Assembly: GCF_004310395.1 (NCBI RefSeq)
Contig: NZ_BFAX01000004.1
Location: 248,001-312,000 of the forward strand
From: Methanofervidicoccus abyssi
Lineage (GTDB): Archaea; AGJL01; Methanococci; Methanococcales; Methanococcaceae
Reading direction: 5' to 3'
Length of the DNA: 64,000 nt
The position numbers were made by a program, and so were the translations under genes. Of the stretch, positions 33,034-42,574 are shown in pieces; the first letter of the stretch is position 1, and every line of letters starts with the position of its first letter. The notes under the pieces were generated by a model. That model did not search any database and had not been told where the DNA came from. It worked only from the letters and a program-made list of their open reading frames with translations.

Positions 33034-33864
33034 ATCAAAATAGGGATACTCTGCTGTAGAAAAACCTTCGAGAATATACTAATTTACAGATGTTTATCGC
33101 GGAGTTATCCCACTACTTTTATAAATCCCATGAAGTTAAAGAGTATTGAATTAGATGTTGATCTAATACTATCAAGGGTAGAGAGGGATTATTTAGAGGA
33201 AGGTTTGAAAGTATTGAAAATTGTTGAGGAGAATAATGATATAGAGGTGATCAATCCCAGAAGATCTGTTGAAACATGCCAGAACAAGTATTTAACATAT
33301 AAGATGTTAAAGGAGTATATGCCAATGTCTATCTTAGTATCCCAGGATAACCTTCAAGATGTGGATTATCTAATAGAAGATGCAGGTTTAAGATATCCTC
33401 TAGTTGTAAAACCAGTTTATGGAGGATATGGCAAGGGTGTTTTAAAGTTGGAAAAAATAAAAGATGTGAAGGATCTTTTAAGTAGATACTACCGGAATAA
33501 CAGTTCTAATCACTTCATCATTCAGGAATATATTCCTTACAGACATGATATAAGAGTTTTTGTCATTGGTAACAGAGTAGTATGTGCTATGGAGAGGATC
33601 CCGAAGAATGACTGGAGAGCAAACTGTTCCCTCGGGGCAGAAACCAGACGATTTTATATAGAAGAAGATGTTGAAGATCTCGTTTTAAAGTGTGTTAAAA
33701 GGGTAAGTGCCCATATAGTTGGAGTAGATGTGCTGATAGATAAAGAGGATAACCCCTATATTCTTGAGATGAATATAACTCCCCAATTTAGAAATATTAT
33801 GAAGTATTCCGACATCCCCTTAGAAATATTGAAGTTTATAGAGGAGATCCTACCAAAATCATAA
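33034..33864 (+). CDS. RimK-like ATP-grasp ligase, apparently starting at ATC
   Basis: The ATP-grasp protein resembles the alpha-L-glutamate ligases MptN and CofF/RimK. Motifs are CQNKYLTYKML, YPLVVKPVYGGYGKGV, the QEYIPY region, DIRVFVIG, and GVDVLIDKEDNPYILEMNITPQF for Mg and ATP binding. The first ATG is at 33130 and gives 244 residues, but without the usual N-terminal strand. In the same frame, open back to 33013, the codon ATC at 33034 follows AGGTGGT by three bases and would encode a typical start (KIGILCC). No ATG, GTG or TTG exists between. I place the start at ATC and treat it as uncertain. Confidence 0.72.
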   Translation: MKIGILCCRKTFENILIYRCLSRSYPTTFINPMKLKSIELDVDLILSRVERDYLEEGLKVLKIVEENNDIEVINPRRSVETCQNKYLTYKMLKEYMPMSILVSQDNLQDVDYLIEDAGLRYPLVVKPVYGGYGKGVLKLEKIKDVKDLLSRYYRNNSSNHFIIQEYIPYRHDIRVFVIGNRVVCAMERIPKNDWRANCSLGAETRRFYIEEDVEDLVLKCVKRVSAHIVGVDVLIDKEDNPYILEMNITPQFRNIMKYSDIPLEILKFIEEILPKS

Positions 33865-33930
33865 TAAAATTGAAATCTTGATAATTATTACTTCCCTTAG
33901 AATACTACAAACTCTATTAAGTCCATTAAA

Positions 33931-34731
33931 CTACGTCCCAATAACTATGGGCTCTGAAAGATCTTTAATAAGTCTTATAACTGAATAGGCTGCTAATACC
34001 GAGGTTCTAGGATTCTCCTTAGAAGGTGTATTTTCTACAGTTGTCCTTATGGTACCTGTGGAACCTCTAACTATCACTTCATGCCTATTTACGGATATAT
34101 TTGGATCCACCACTATCTTAACCTTTGTTGGATAGTTAGATGCCAAATGGAGTACTAAGGAGACGTTTATATTCTGAGGAAATTTCTCTATAGCTTCTGA
34201 AAAACTACCTTCAAAGACTGTAGTAGGTTCTGAAATTTTATCTATATCAAACCCCTGTTTCTCTAAAGAATCTCTCAGTCCTTCTATGGGTTTTATCGTT
34301 ATCAACGTTACCTCGTATATTTTTCCTAAGGATACTGCTTTAATTGCGTCTATTCCCGCAATAGCCCCTGAAGGTATATATATTCTTCTGTTGTGTTTCT
34401 TTGCGAGGCTGTATAATCTCTGATAGAGATTAAGATCTTTGAAAGCACCAACACTCATCACTATTACATCCTTTCTATTTTCTATGGCTTTTATTGCAAC
34501 TTCTTCCACCGCTTGGATTGAGGCACACTCTATTACTACGTCTAAGTCCTTACGTACCAACTCATCTATAGAGTGACATACCTGGGCCCTTACTAACCTA
34601 CCAAGTTTTTCCGCTTTGTATATACTTCTGTCGTAGAGGGCTACAACCTTAGGATTTATAATACCTTCCAATACAGCATTAACTATTGAAGTAGCAATAG
34701 CTCCACATCCAACCAGTCCTATTCTCAACAT
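33931..34731 (-). CDS. nadX: L-aspartate dehydrogenase NadX
   Basis: NadX oxidises aspartate to iminoaspartate for quinolinate and NAD synthesis, replacing NadB. It has an N-terminal Rossmann motif [10 protein letters not shown], then [19 protein letters not shown], and the C-terminal dehydrogenase signature in the [10 protein letters not shown] region. The frame is open to 34782, but ATG 34731 ([10 protein letters not shown]) follows GGGGT and is the natural start, giving 266 residues. It is the last core gene before the accessory island. Confidence 0.9.
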   Translation of the reverse strand: MLRIGLVGCGAIATSIVNAVLEGIINPKVVALYDRSIYKAEKLGRLVRAQVCHSIDELVRKDLDVVIECASIQAVEEVAIKAIENRKDVIVMSVGAFKDLNLYQRLYSLAKKHNRRIYIPSGAIAGIDAIKAVSLGKIYEVTLITIKPIEGLRDSLEKQGFDIDKISEPTTVFEGSFSEAIEKFPQNINVSLVLHLASNYPTKVKIVVDPNISVNRHEVIVRGSTGTIRTTVENTPSKENPRTSVLAAYSVIRLIKDLSEPIVIGT

Positions 34732-34782
34732 CCATACCCCAAAAATCTTTTTTATATTTAAGTTTGATGGATCTAATTTCAA

Positions 34783-35341
34783 GGATTATATATAGTGTTG
34801 GACAAAACTTCTGATTAAAATTTATCTACACCAAATTTTTTATAGCTTTTCAACTGTATTTCTACTAAAATACTTGAGATGAATTAGAAAAATATTACAA
34901 GGACCTTCTTCCTCCAATCTTCAGGAGTAGATATCTGTTTATACTTTTTCTTTTTAAATTATTTTTTATCTTATTATTTTTATTATACTATTTTTATTAT
35001 TTTTTAACATTTGATAGGAAATTAGAGCATATAAAAATAGTAATATAGCCAGAAATACAACATTGAATCTTATAAAAATTTAACTATCTTTTACTCTTCT
35101 TTTACCTTTATTAACTCTTTATTATTTAACACTTTAAGATTTTTATTTTTTATTATTTAATATTTTTTATATCGAGATTCTAGATAGTAGTTATCGTGTA
35201 ATTCTAACCAATTTTCAAGACCTTGGGACATATTCTAAAAAGTGGTAAATAAGAAGAGTTTTTAATTCTTATTTTATATTATATTAATATTATTTTTTTT
35301 ATTTTATATTTGGCAAAATCAAGGGGCTTGATACGTTTTTA
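34783..35341. other. Left border of accessory island, AT-rich, no gene seen
   Basis: About 560 bases of very AT-rich DNA with T-rich tracts. I found no ORF, tRNA, tRNA fragment, attachment site or attC-like site in it. It marks the change from core genes to the cassette-like block. Confidence 0.4.
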
Positions 35342-35350
35342 TTGCTAATT

Positions 35351-36338
35351 ATGAATGTGGACAATTCCAAAATAGAACAAATTATGGAAATCCAAAATAT
35401 AGGCGAACTACCTGATACTGAGATGAATATTTTGAAGAAATCTCTCGAAATTAGGGAAGTAGAACAAAAAGATAAGACAGAAGAAGAATTAGATAAAACT
35501 CCTTTTAAAAAGGGAGATGAAGAGGTTAAAGAAAAATCACCTCCAATATCTACAGGAACCACTCCTCGACCACTAACAGAATTAACAGGAGAGCGAGCGG
35601 TAACCGAAACTAAGGGAGATGTTTTTGATGGGATAAAAGAAAAAGAGTGGGCCCCGGAAATCCCCGCTGAAAAAGTTCCCATTCGGATAGAAGAATATAT
35701 GCCAAAGCAGGAGACTATAAAAGAAATTGATGAAGATGAAACCTCAGCAGGGAGAGTACATATTACAAGAACATCAAAGGGTGGAACGCAACCTACAGAA
35801 ATTTTGAGTGAAAAAGCAAGAAAAGATATTGGGCGAGAGGGGGAAAAGTATGCATTGTACAGTATTATAAAAGACAAACTGGTCGAATATTTCAACATTG
35901 AAATTGGAGAGTATAATACGTTTGAAGATATACTCGAACATTATGCAAATATTGTAAAAGAAACAAATAAGGGATTTAACCTAGAAAAAGATGGGGATTT
36001 AATCGTAGAAGTTATATGGCTAAATAAAAATGGAGAAAGTGGAGAGCATTATGATATAAAAGTTGTAGAAAACGGAGAAGAGATTTTTATCGAGGTAAAA
36101 ATCCACAAAAGAATATGATAAAACTTGGTTCTCAGTATCGAAGGATCAATGGAGACTTATGGAAGAAAAGGGAGACAATTTTTATATCTACAGAGTTTAT
36201 GGTGCTGGGAGAAAAGATGCAAAAATTCTAAAGATTCGAAATCCAGCAAACTTTGGAAAGAGGGAAAAATTGATGCATATCCTATTGGTATTGAGCTATA
36301 GGTATAGTTTGACGCTCACAGCCTTGCCCTTCGGGTAG
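35351..36338 (+). pseudogene. DUF3883 (NO VEIN C-terminal type) protein, frameshifted near its end
   Basis: Reading from ATG 35351, a charged, Pro/Thr-rich N-terminal half is followed by a DUF3883-like domain (IGREGEKYALYSI to HYDIKVVENGEEIFIEVK). The frame then ends early at 36118. If one A is skipped in the run at 36097-36101, the protein continues in the expected way (EVKSTKEYDKTWFSVSKDQW, then YIYRVYGAGRKDAKILKI) to a stop at 36336-36338. So this is either a recent frameshift or a homopolymer error. The domain is common in restriction and defence proteins. The GC-rich site at 36338-36418 begins at its very end. Confidence 0.75.
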
Positions 36339-36418
36339 CCTAACAGCGGACATACGGCTACACTTCGTTCTGCCCAAATTCGGCTTCGCAAACTTCGTAT
36401 GTCCGCAAAACGTTGTCC
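36338..36418 (+). repeat. attC-like palindromic site A
   Basis: The site starts with GCCTAAC, which fits the RYYYAAC core of integron attC sites. Then comes GCGGACATACG (36346-36356), a 40-base middle, the exact reverse complement CGTATGTCCGC (36396-36406), AAAA, and CGTTGTCC. The right core departs from the consensus GTTRRRY. It is strongly GC-rich in AT-rich surroundings and follows the stop of the preceding ORF directly, as attC sites do. No integrase gene is present. Confidence 0.55.
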
Positions 36419-36550
36419 GATAAACAGATAATTAAATCCCTATTTCAAATTCTTGATAACATCAATAGTAAAACAGGATCTATTGAAAGAGCGTTAACTA
36501 CAATTCGTAATGCAAATAAAAAAATAGTAAAATATTTAAAAGTCGAATAA
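36413..36550 (+). CDS. Possible 45-residue ORF with TTG start inside site A
   Basis: From TTG 36413 an open frame encodes a helical, Lys/Ile-rich peptide ending in YLKVE. The start codon overlaps the right end of palindromic site A, as in tightly packed cassettes. There is no clear ribosome site, and no homology is recognised. It may be a remnant. Confidence 0.3.
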   Translation: MSDKQIIKSLFQILDNINSKTGSIERALTTIRNANKKIVKYLKVE

Positions 36551-36580
36551 ATTTAAATTAATATATAAAAAGGATGAAAA

Positions 36581-36697
36581 ATGAACACGAAAAATTTAGG
36601 GGTACTGGTACTTTTAGCAGTGCTGGTAATTGTAATTGTTTTGATAAGTAGATGTACACAAAAACAAGGCACATACTGGAATGAAAAAAGTTATTGA
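36581..36697 (+). CDS. 38-residue single-pass membrane peptide
   Basis: The frame begins ATG after AGGATGAAAA and encodes MNTKNLG, a hydrophobic stretch of about 17 residues (LVLLAVLVIVIVLIS), then a short polar tail with one Cys. It looks like a small membrane or lipoprotein-like peptide, possibly a toxin-like or helper product of the cassette. It is too short for a family call. Confidence 0.45.
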   Translation: MNTKNLGVLVLLAVLVIVIVLISRCTQKQGTYWNEKSY

Positions 36698-36734
36698 TGA
36701 AAAGAAGTTTGAAATTAAATGATGGAAGTTTTTA

Positions 36735-36835
36735 AGCGGCTCGCAACTCTCCGCTCGCTAACGCTCACTTCGGTGCTATCGCACTCGGACAACAGGCGGG
36801 TATCTGGTTCGGGCTTTCAGCCCTCACCCAAATCG
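36735..36835 (+). repeat. Direct repeat, left copy (before helicase gene)
   Basis: About 100 bases that recur at 40673-40765 on the other side of the helicase gene. Shared blocks include CGGTGCTATCGCACTCGGA, AACAGGCG, GTATCTGGTTCGGGCTTT and AGCCCTCACCCAAAT, with only scattered differences. The repeats bracket the 3.7 kb gene like the borders of a mobile cassette. Confidence 0.75.
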
Positions 36836-36871
36836 CAAAGCGACTTCGCTTAATCCCAATGCGTTGTCCGA
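36785..36871 (+). repeat. attC-like palindromic site B
   Basis: TCGGACAAC at 36785-36793 and GTTGTCCGA at 36863-36871 are a perfect 9-bp inverted repeat in the position of attC outer cores, with the invariant AAC/GTT at the inner ends. The interior contains GGGC/GCCC and AGCGACTTCGCT hairpins. The left half is shared with site C. The outer core does not follow RYYYAAC strictly. Confidence 0.5.
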
Positions 36872-36929
36872 AATTGTGGGCGATGGGCTGAGGAAAAATA
36901 ATAAATGTTAGTGAGAAGGAGATGATAGT

Positions 36930-39900
36930 ATGAAACACATAACAATAAGAGTGGCTTGGCACGATAACAAATGGAACGGAAAAATCTGCAAGAATCCTTC
37001 TGAGAATGTTTATTGTGTCGATAATTATTCTCTTTTATCTTCCAGAATCCAAAGAAGGAGAAATATTGAGATTGAAGAAAAATTTAAAGGAAAGTCAATA
37101 TCAGAAGTAAAGAATAATTCAGCTTATATACCACCTTGTTATTGGTGCATAAATATACTTGGAGAAGAAAAACATACCATAGAAGATACCCATCCATTTG
37201 GAGATACTTCGAATAAATTTAGTGTTATTCCACCACTTAATGAAATACTGAAACCTTTTTCAGTATTCACATGGAATTTTAAGTTATCGTTTACAACCAC
37301 TGGAGTCTATAAATATCCTCCAGATTTAGAAGATAGAGTTAAAAAATATATAAAAAACATTGAACCAACAAAGTCCGTAGTTTTTCTCTATGCAAATTAT
37401 AGCAATCCAGTTACTGGAGATGAGAGAAAATATTTGGTATTAGGAGCAGGATTAGTAAGAGAGGAAATAGAATTTCCTAAGAAGTACGATATTCCAGAAG
37501 AATTGTACGAGGACATAAATAGAAAAATGCCAGTTTTTCCTAAAATCGCATGGCAGTTTCAAGTCCCTCTTGATCCTGAACTAACGTTTATATTGCCATA
37601 TCATGAATATTTACAATTCATAGAGAGAAAAAATGGTACTAAAAGAGAGGATAAGGAAAAATGGTTAGAAGATATAACCGTAAAAGTAGACGACCCAACT
37701 ATCATACCTCATTTCAAGTACGTTTCAATGCACATACCACATGATAAAACTATTTACCTGTTATACAAACTAAAAAAATCAATAAGTAAACTAAAAGAGC
37801 ATGGAGTTATCTCTATTGAGCAGATTGAAAGTTATGAGAAAAAGGTAGATAAATTATTAGAAATTGCCTGGAGAGAACGAGGACAGTACCCAGGCTTTGA
37901 GAACCTAATTGCAATTAAATTAGAAAATGAGTTTACAAATGATAAAATTGAAGAGATAACTAGAAAATTAAAGATGTTTATAGTTAAAAAGTTTGGATCA
38001 ATAGATGAGTTTTTAAATGACAATAAAAATATATTTACTCTAAAATGTGAAGATCCAGAGATAGAAACTGCCATTAATATAATAAAATCACAATTTGAAG
38101 TTTTTACTTTTTTAGCTCGTTTTGATTTCTCAAAACAACAATTCAAAAATATAATTGATTTCATTGGCAAGAAAGGATTCAATAATTTTAAAGCGAATCC
38201 GTACTCTATTTTAGAGGAGTACTTTTACGATATTAAAGATGATGATTGGGATATAGATAACAATGATTACGGTATTTCTGTTTATCACTTAGATATCGCA
38301 CTTATTCCTGACACGAAATACGCAAATTGGAGGGCTTTGTACACCGCTAAATCGTTGGAAAGGATCCGGGCTCTGATAACCCTGATTCTTAGAAATGCTG
38401 CTCAAACCGATGGGCATACCTATCTTTCAAGAGATGAAATTATAGAGAAAATTAAAGATTATCCTTTGTATTACATTCAGCAAGATTTTGAAATTGACCA
38501 ATTGTTATTAAGTGAATACGAGAGTGATCCAAGGTTTAAAGAACAATTCAAAGTAATCTCCATTGACGGACAAGTGATTTATCAGCTAAAATCTCTGGAA
38601 AAAATAGAGAGAATAATTGAAGAATTTATCGAAAAAGTGAAAAGAGTGGAATACGACGTTGATCAACATATTGTGGACACTCTAGTAAGAAAAGATATTG
38701 AAAAATTTAAATATAGACTTAGAGATGATAATGCACGTGAATATTTTAAGAGGGAGCGTACCGAACTTTATCAAAAAATATTTAGTAATAAATTGGTTGT
38801 TATAAGTGGAAAAGCTGGGAGTGGAAAGACTTCTGCAATCATTAATCTTATTGACGTATTTAAAAGACAAAGAAAAACCCCCATTTTTATTTTTACACCC
38901 ACAGGTAAAGCAAGTTTGGTTATTCGGAAACGTCTAAAAGAAGTAGAATTAGATAACGATCCAGATATTACAACTTCAACAATTCATAGGTTTATATATA
39001 GGGAATTATTTGAAAGAACCAGACAATTGTCACGGGAACGTATGAAAGAGATATTTAAGCTTGCAGATCTTGTAGACAAGATTTTTGATGGACATTATGA
39101 ATTTATAAATGACTTTAATAAATTGGCGAGACGCTGGCAGTTTAACCCAAAAGTTGTTATAATTGATGAAGCTTCAATGGTAGATGAAGTTCTCCTTTGC
39201 CTTTTATTTAGTCTAATAAATCCTTCTACACTCCAGCACTTGATAATAATAGGAGACGACAAACAGCTTCCGCCCATAGGTATAGGTAGACCATTTATTG
39301 ATCTTATATACTATCTTAAAAATCAGGGACTTGAAAGCAAATATTGTCACCTCAGTACAAACTTACGATTTCCTCTTACTGATAATAGATGTGCCAAAAT
39401 AGAGAAATTAGCCGAATTATTCAGAAGTGACAAAGAACCTTTGTTAGAAGACATACATGAGATAACAAAATCAGCCGATGATACACTAGAAATAAGTTAC
39501 TTTAGAGATGCAAATGATTTGAAAAATAAGCTAAAACAAATTATTTTTGAGATAGACGGGCAAGAGCAAAAAAATGATACTGAAAGCTTATGGGAATTGT
39601 TTACACATATTTTTGAGCCTAACGGAAAGTTTAATTATAATAATCTCGAAAAAATCCAAATAATAACTCCAAAAAGGGTCGGGAAGTTTGGGAGTACTGT
39701 GGTAAATAGAGAAATAGTTCTTGAGGGACAAAGCAGAATTCCAGCAGGTACTAAAATAATTTGTGAGGAAAACCAGTATTGGGAACCTGAGAGAAATAAG
39801 AGAATTCTTGCTTTAGCTAATGGTTCAATAGGATATATAACTAAAGGTGGATATGTCAAATTTGTTGATATTGATGAACTCTTTAATATATTCCGTACAA

Positions 39901-40649
39901 GAAGAGCAATAAGGAATATAATCGATAGATTGAAAAAAATAAAATTAGAATTATTAAATCAAAAAGAGGCTACTGATATTCCATATACGCCTGCATACGC
40001 TATTACAGTTCACAAATCCCAAGGAAGCGACTTTGATTATGTGGTGTTTATCCTTTCTGAGAGGTCATCGTTTATAACCCGTGAATTATTATATACTGGC
40101 TTCACCAGGGCAAAGACGAAAATGTATGTTTTAGTGCACAAGGATTTAAAAGATGAATTATATGAATTATTCAGAACTGCCTATATTAATTCACAAATTG
40201 AACTGATTCATACACTTTTGTTCGGTCATAAACAAAGCCCGTTTAAACCTTACTTAGTCCGATTGAAGAATGGTGACAAGATTGCAGTTAGATCTAAAAT
40301 AGAATACATAATTGCAAAGACTTTGGATTCATTCGGAATAGAATTTGTTTATGAACCTGAAGACTTTGCAGAAAATCATATAAAACCTGATTTCAAGATT
40401 TTCCTAGAAAATGGTGAATTTTATTGGGAACATTTAGGACTACTAAATAACGATTGGTATAAAAATAGATGGTTTAAAAAATATAAAATTTATGAAGATA
40501 TTGGCATTACAGATTTTCTTATAACTACAAGTGAAGGAGAAGAGCCAAAAGATGTTGAATCACAAATTCGGAAGATAATCGAAGATCTAAAAGGTGATAA
40601 TCTAAGGGTAACAGATGGAAGTTATTCAAAACATCATTATGTACTTTAA
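36930..40649 (+). CDS. RecD-like SF1 helicase with large N-terminal region and C-terminal nuclease-like domain
   Basis: This 1239-residue protein has a central SF1B helicase of the RecD/TraA type: Walker A SGKAGSGKT near residue 626, Walker B VIIDEASMVD near residue 745, IIGDDKQLPPIG, then the RecD motif VHKSQGSDFDYVV near residue 1028 and TRAKTKMYVLVH. The last 120 residues (KPDFKIFL, then FYWEHLG) look like a PD-(D/E)XK nuclease of the kind fused to helicases. The first 600 residues are unrecognised. GGAGATGAT precedes the ATG. It is flanked by attC-like sites B and C, and its context suggests a defence role. Confidence 0.82.
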   Translation: MKHITIRVAWHDNKWNGKICKNPSENVYCVDNYSLLSSRIQRRRNIEIEEKFKGKSISEVKNNSAYIPPCYWCINILGEEKHTIEDTHPFGDTSNKFSVIPPLNEILKPFSVFTWNFKLSFTTTGVYKYPPDLEDRVKKYIKNIEPTKSVVFLYANYSNPVTGDERKYLVLGAGLVREEIEFPKKYDIPEELYEDINRKMPVFPKIAWQFQVPLDPELTFILPYHEYLQFIERKNGTKREDKEKWLEDITVKVDDPTIIPHFKYVSMHIPHDKTIYLLYKLKKSISKLKEHGVISIEQIESYEKKVDKLLEIAWRERGQYPGFENLIAIKLENEFTNDKIEEITRKLKMFIVKKFGSIDEFLNDNKNIFTLKCEDPEIETAINIIKSQFEVFTFLARFDFSKQQFKNIIDFIGKKGFNNFKANPYSILEEYFYDIKDDDWDIDNNDYGISVYHLDIALIPDTKYANWRALYTAKSLERIRALITLILRNAAQTDGHTYLSRDEIIEKIKDYPLYYIQQDFEIDQLLLSEYESDPRFKEQFKVISIDGQVIYQLKSLEKIERIIEEFIEKVKRVEYDVDQHIVDTLVRKDIEKFKYRLRDDNAREYFKRERTELYQKIFSNKLVVISGKAGSGKTSAIINLIDVFKRQRKTPIFIFTPTGKASLVIRKRLKEVELDNDPDITTSTIHRFIYRELFERTRQLSRERMKEIFKLADLVDKIFDGHYEFINDFNKLARRWQFNPKVVIIDEASMVDEVLLCLLFSLINPSTLQHLIIIGDDKQLPPIGIGRPFIDLIYYLKNQGLESKYCHLSTNLRFPLTDNRCAKIEKLAELFRSDKEPLLEDIHEITKSADDTLEISYFRDANDLKNKLKQIIFEIDGQEQKNDTESLWELFTHIFEPNGKFNYNNLEKIQIITPKRVGKFGSTVVNREIVLEGQSRIPAGTKIICEENQYWEPERNKRILALANGSIGYITKGGYVKFVDIDELFNIFRTRRAIRNIIDRLKKIKLELLNQKEATDIPYTPAYAITVHKSQGSDFDYVVFILSERSSFITRELLYTGFTRAKTKMYVLVHKDLKDELYELFRTAYINSQIELIHTLLFGHKQSPFKPYLVRLKNGDKIAVRSKIEYIIAKTLDSFGIEFVYEPEDFAENHIKPDFKIFLENGEFYWEHLGLLNNDWYKNRWFKKYKIYEDIGITDFLITTSEGEEPKDVESQIRKIIEDLKGDNLRVTDGSYSKHHYVL

Positions 40650-40672
40650 ATTGAACCTCAAAATGCGACCGT

Positions 40673-40765
40673 CGCCCGCAACTTTCCGCTTCGTTTCGGT
40701 GCTATCGCACTCGGATAACAGGCGAGTATCTGGTTCGGGCTTTTAGCCCTCACCCAAATTGCCAT
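40673..40765 (+). repeat. Direct repeat, right copy (after helicase gene)
   Basis: Partner of the repeat at 36735-36835, beginning 24 bases after the helicase stop. Similarity stops shortly after the shared block AGCCCTCACCCAAAT, where the two sites take different right halves. Confidence 0.75.
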
Positions 40766-40841
40766 CACAAAATTTATAACTACGCAATCATTTACTGATG
40801 CGATGGGTGAAGGTACTTCAGATACCCGCAAAACGTTATAT
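40713..40841 (+). repeat. attC-like palindromic site C
   Basis: GGATAAC at the left is answered by GTTATAT at the right (ATAAC pairs with GTTAT). Inside these, GGCGAGTATCTG (40721-40732) pairs with CAGATACCCGC (40819-40829) with one mismatch, and TCACCCA pairs with TGGGTGA further in. The right end CCGC-AAAA-CGTT has the same layout as site A. At 129 bases it is within the size range of integron attC sites. The next gene starts 19 bases later. Confidence 0.6.
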
Positions 40842-40859
40842 GAAATTGGGGGTGTTATT

Positions 40860-42549
40860 ATGATTCCTAGGAATATAAAGAGAATACATATAATTAAGGC
40901 AATTGAAGAAATTGAAAAAAATGGTGTCCCAAAAAGAAGAAAATCAAGAAAGTTCTTCTTAGAATTCAATGGAAGGCACTATCCTCCAAAATATGTCATT
41001 TCATTAGCAAACAAATACGCTAATGGCAAAGAATTAGATCCTACGAAGTTTAGTGGAGGTAAAGAAACCAATAATTTTCTTAAGAATTTGGGATTTAACA
41101 TTATAGAGATCTAGACCAAAGTGCAAAGAAACAATTAAAAAACTGTTAGAAAAAATTTATGGGAAAGTCGAAGTAAATTATAAATTTGATATTGGCGTTT
41201 TCCCAGAAGATTTTAAGAATACACAACACTACAAAGATTTAGAAGAAATTTTTAAAGCTCTTCAAAATCATAGAGGGTTTAAAGAATTTGTTAAAGCAAA
41301 AACACTACCGAATTGCGATTTTTTTATTCCAAATCCAGGATTCATTATAGAATTTGATGAATCCCAACATTTTACACTTCCAAGAAAAATTACCTTAGAA
41401 AAATATCCAGATAATCTTAATTTGGGTTTTAGCAGAGAAAAATGGATGAGATTATGCGATGAAATTAACGCTAAAGATAATGATCCTCCCTATAGAGATG
41501 AGCAACGAGCATGGTATGACACTTTAAGAGATTTTCTTCCATCAATATTAGGGTTAAACCCTACAATTAGATTATATGCTAAAGATTTTGTATGGTGCAG
41601 TTTAAATCCGGATAATCCAGAAGATGTGGAGAAATTTAGAAGAATAATAGAAAATAGATTTTGGAGGATTGAAATAAGAGAAGATCCTGATCCTTTTTTA
41701 GCAAGGATAATTATTGCCGGTGAGTGGGAAGGCAGGCCTGAAGATTCAACGAGATTACTTGAAGAAATTTACAATAAATGGCCGAAAGATAGAAAGGTTA
41801 AATTCCTTATAACATGTGGAGGATTTCTAGAGTTTAATTGGCCTGAGTCTATATCTAAAAAAGATATCGGAGACAGCAAGAATCCAAATCCTAATATTGT
41901 AAATATCTTGGTTAAAGAAGCTGAAAAATGTGTAAAGTCGGTTTTAACAGAAGATTTACGCAACAAATTAAAAAATGTGACAGATTACATAACTTTGGGT
42001 GTAGATTCATATAAGGAGAAAATATCAACAACTAAAAATTACATTAATCAGCCGCATATTGAACTAGTATTTTTGGTTGATTTAAGAAATAATAAATTTT
42101 ACTGGACAGGAAAATCATATCCTACTCCAAGTCAACAAAATGGATTGGTACGGATTGTTGATTTAAAATCCCACTTTTTTGATTTAGATATTGGAAAAGT
42201 TATGATACTGGGTTGTCACGATTTAACTATTTTCAACCCGAGATCAAAAAATGCAAAGGGCTGGCGTAAGAAAGTTAATGAAGAGTTTAAAAAATTAGCC
42301 AAAAGGGAGAAACCTATCATCGTGTTGCAACATCCTCACACCACAGTAAAAGTGAGAACATGGTTAAATGCATGGTCCCATTTAACGAAACTACTGCCTT
42401 CAGTAAAGATATATGCAAGTGCTGGGAGATATTATGAACCTGATCGGAGTCTTTCAGAATACGACGAACTGAATGATGTGCTTGACCACACAAAATGTGG
42501 AAATACCGTTGATTTCATAGTTAATTATAGTTTAAATGGAGGTAAATAA
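40860..42549 (+). pseudogene. ScoMcrA-like N-terminal domain protein, frameshifted
   Basis: The first frame (ATG 40860 after GGGGGTG, stop 41112-41114) encodes an 84-residue domain with YPPKYVISLA and FSGGKETNNFLKNLGF, the head domain found in the modification-dependent endonuclease ScoMcrA and relatives. Straight after, the next frame is open from 41107 to 42549 and continues without a start: a small domain with FFIPNPGFIIEFDESQHF (nuclease-like), then about 375 residues of unknown type. A TTG at 41422 is only an internal codon. One frameshift at about 41105-41115 would join them into a protein of about 560 residues. Probably a broken defence gene. Confidence 0.7.
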
Positions 42550-42574
42550 ATGACTGCTCCAACTTCATATAACA

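Noticed and set aside
36338-40841. The GC-rich sites as rRNA or tRNA-like structural RNA genes
   Set aside because: Their position right after stop codons and the shared AAC/GTT edges fit recombination sites better, though a structured RNA cannot be excluded.
41422-42549. Independent gene starting at TTG 41422
   Set aside because: The same frame is open and protein-like from 41107, so the TTG is internal to a frameshifted gene.
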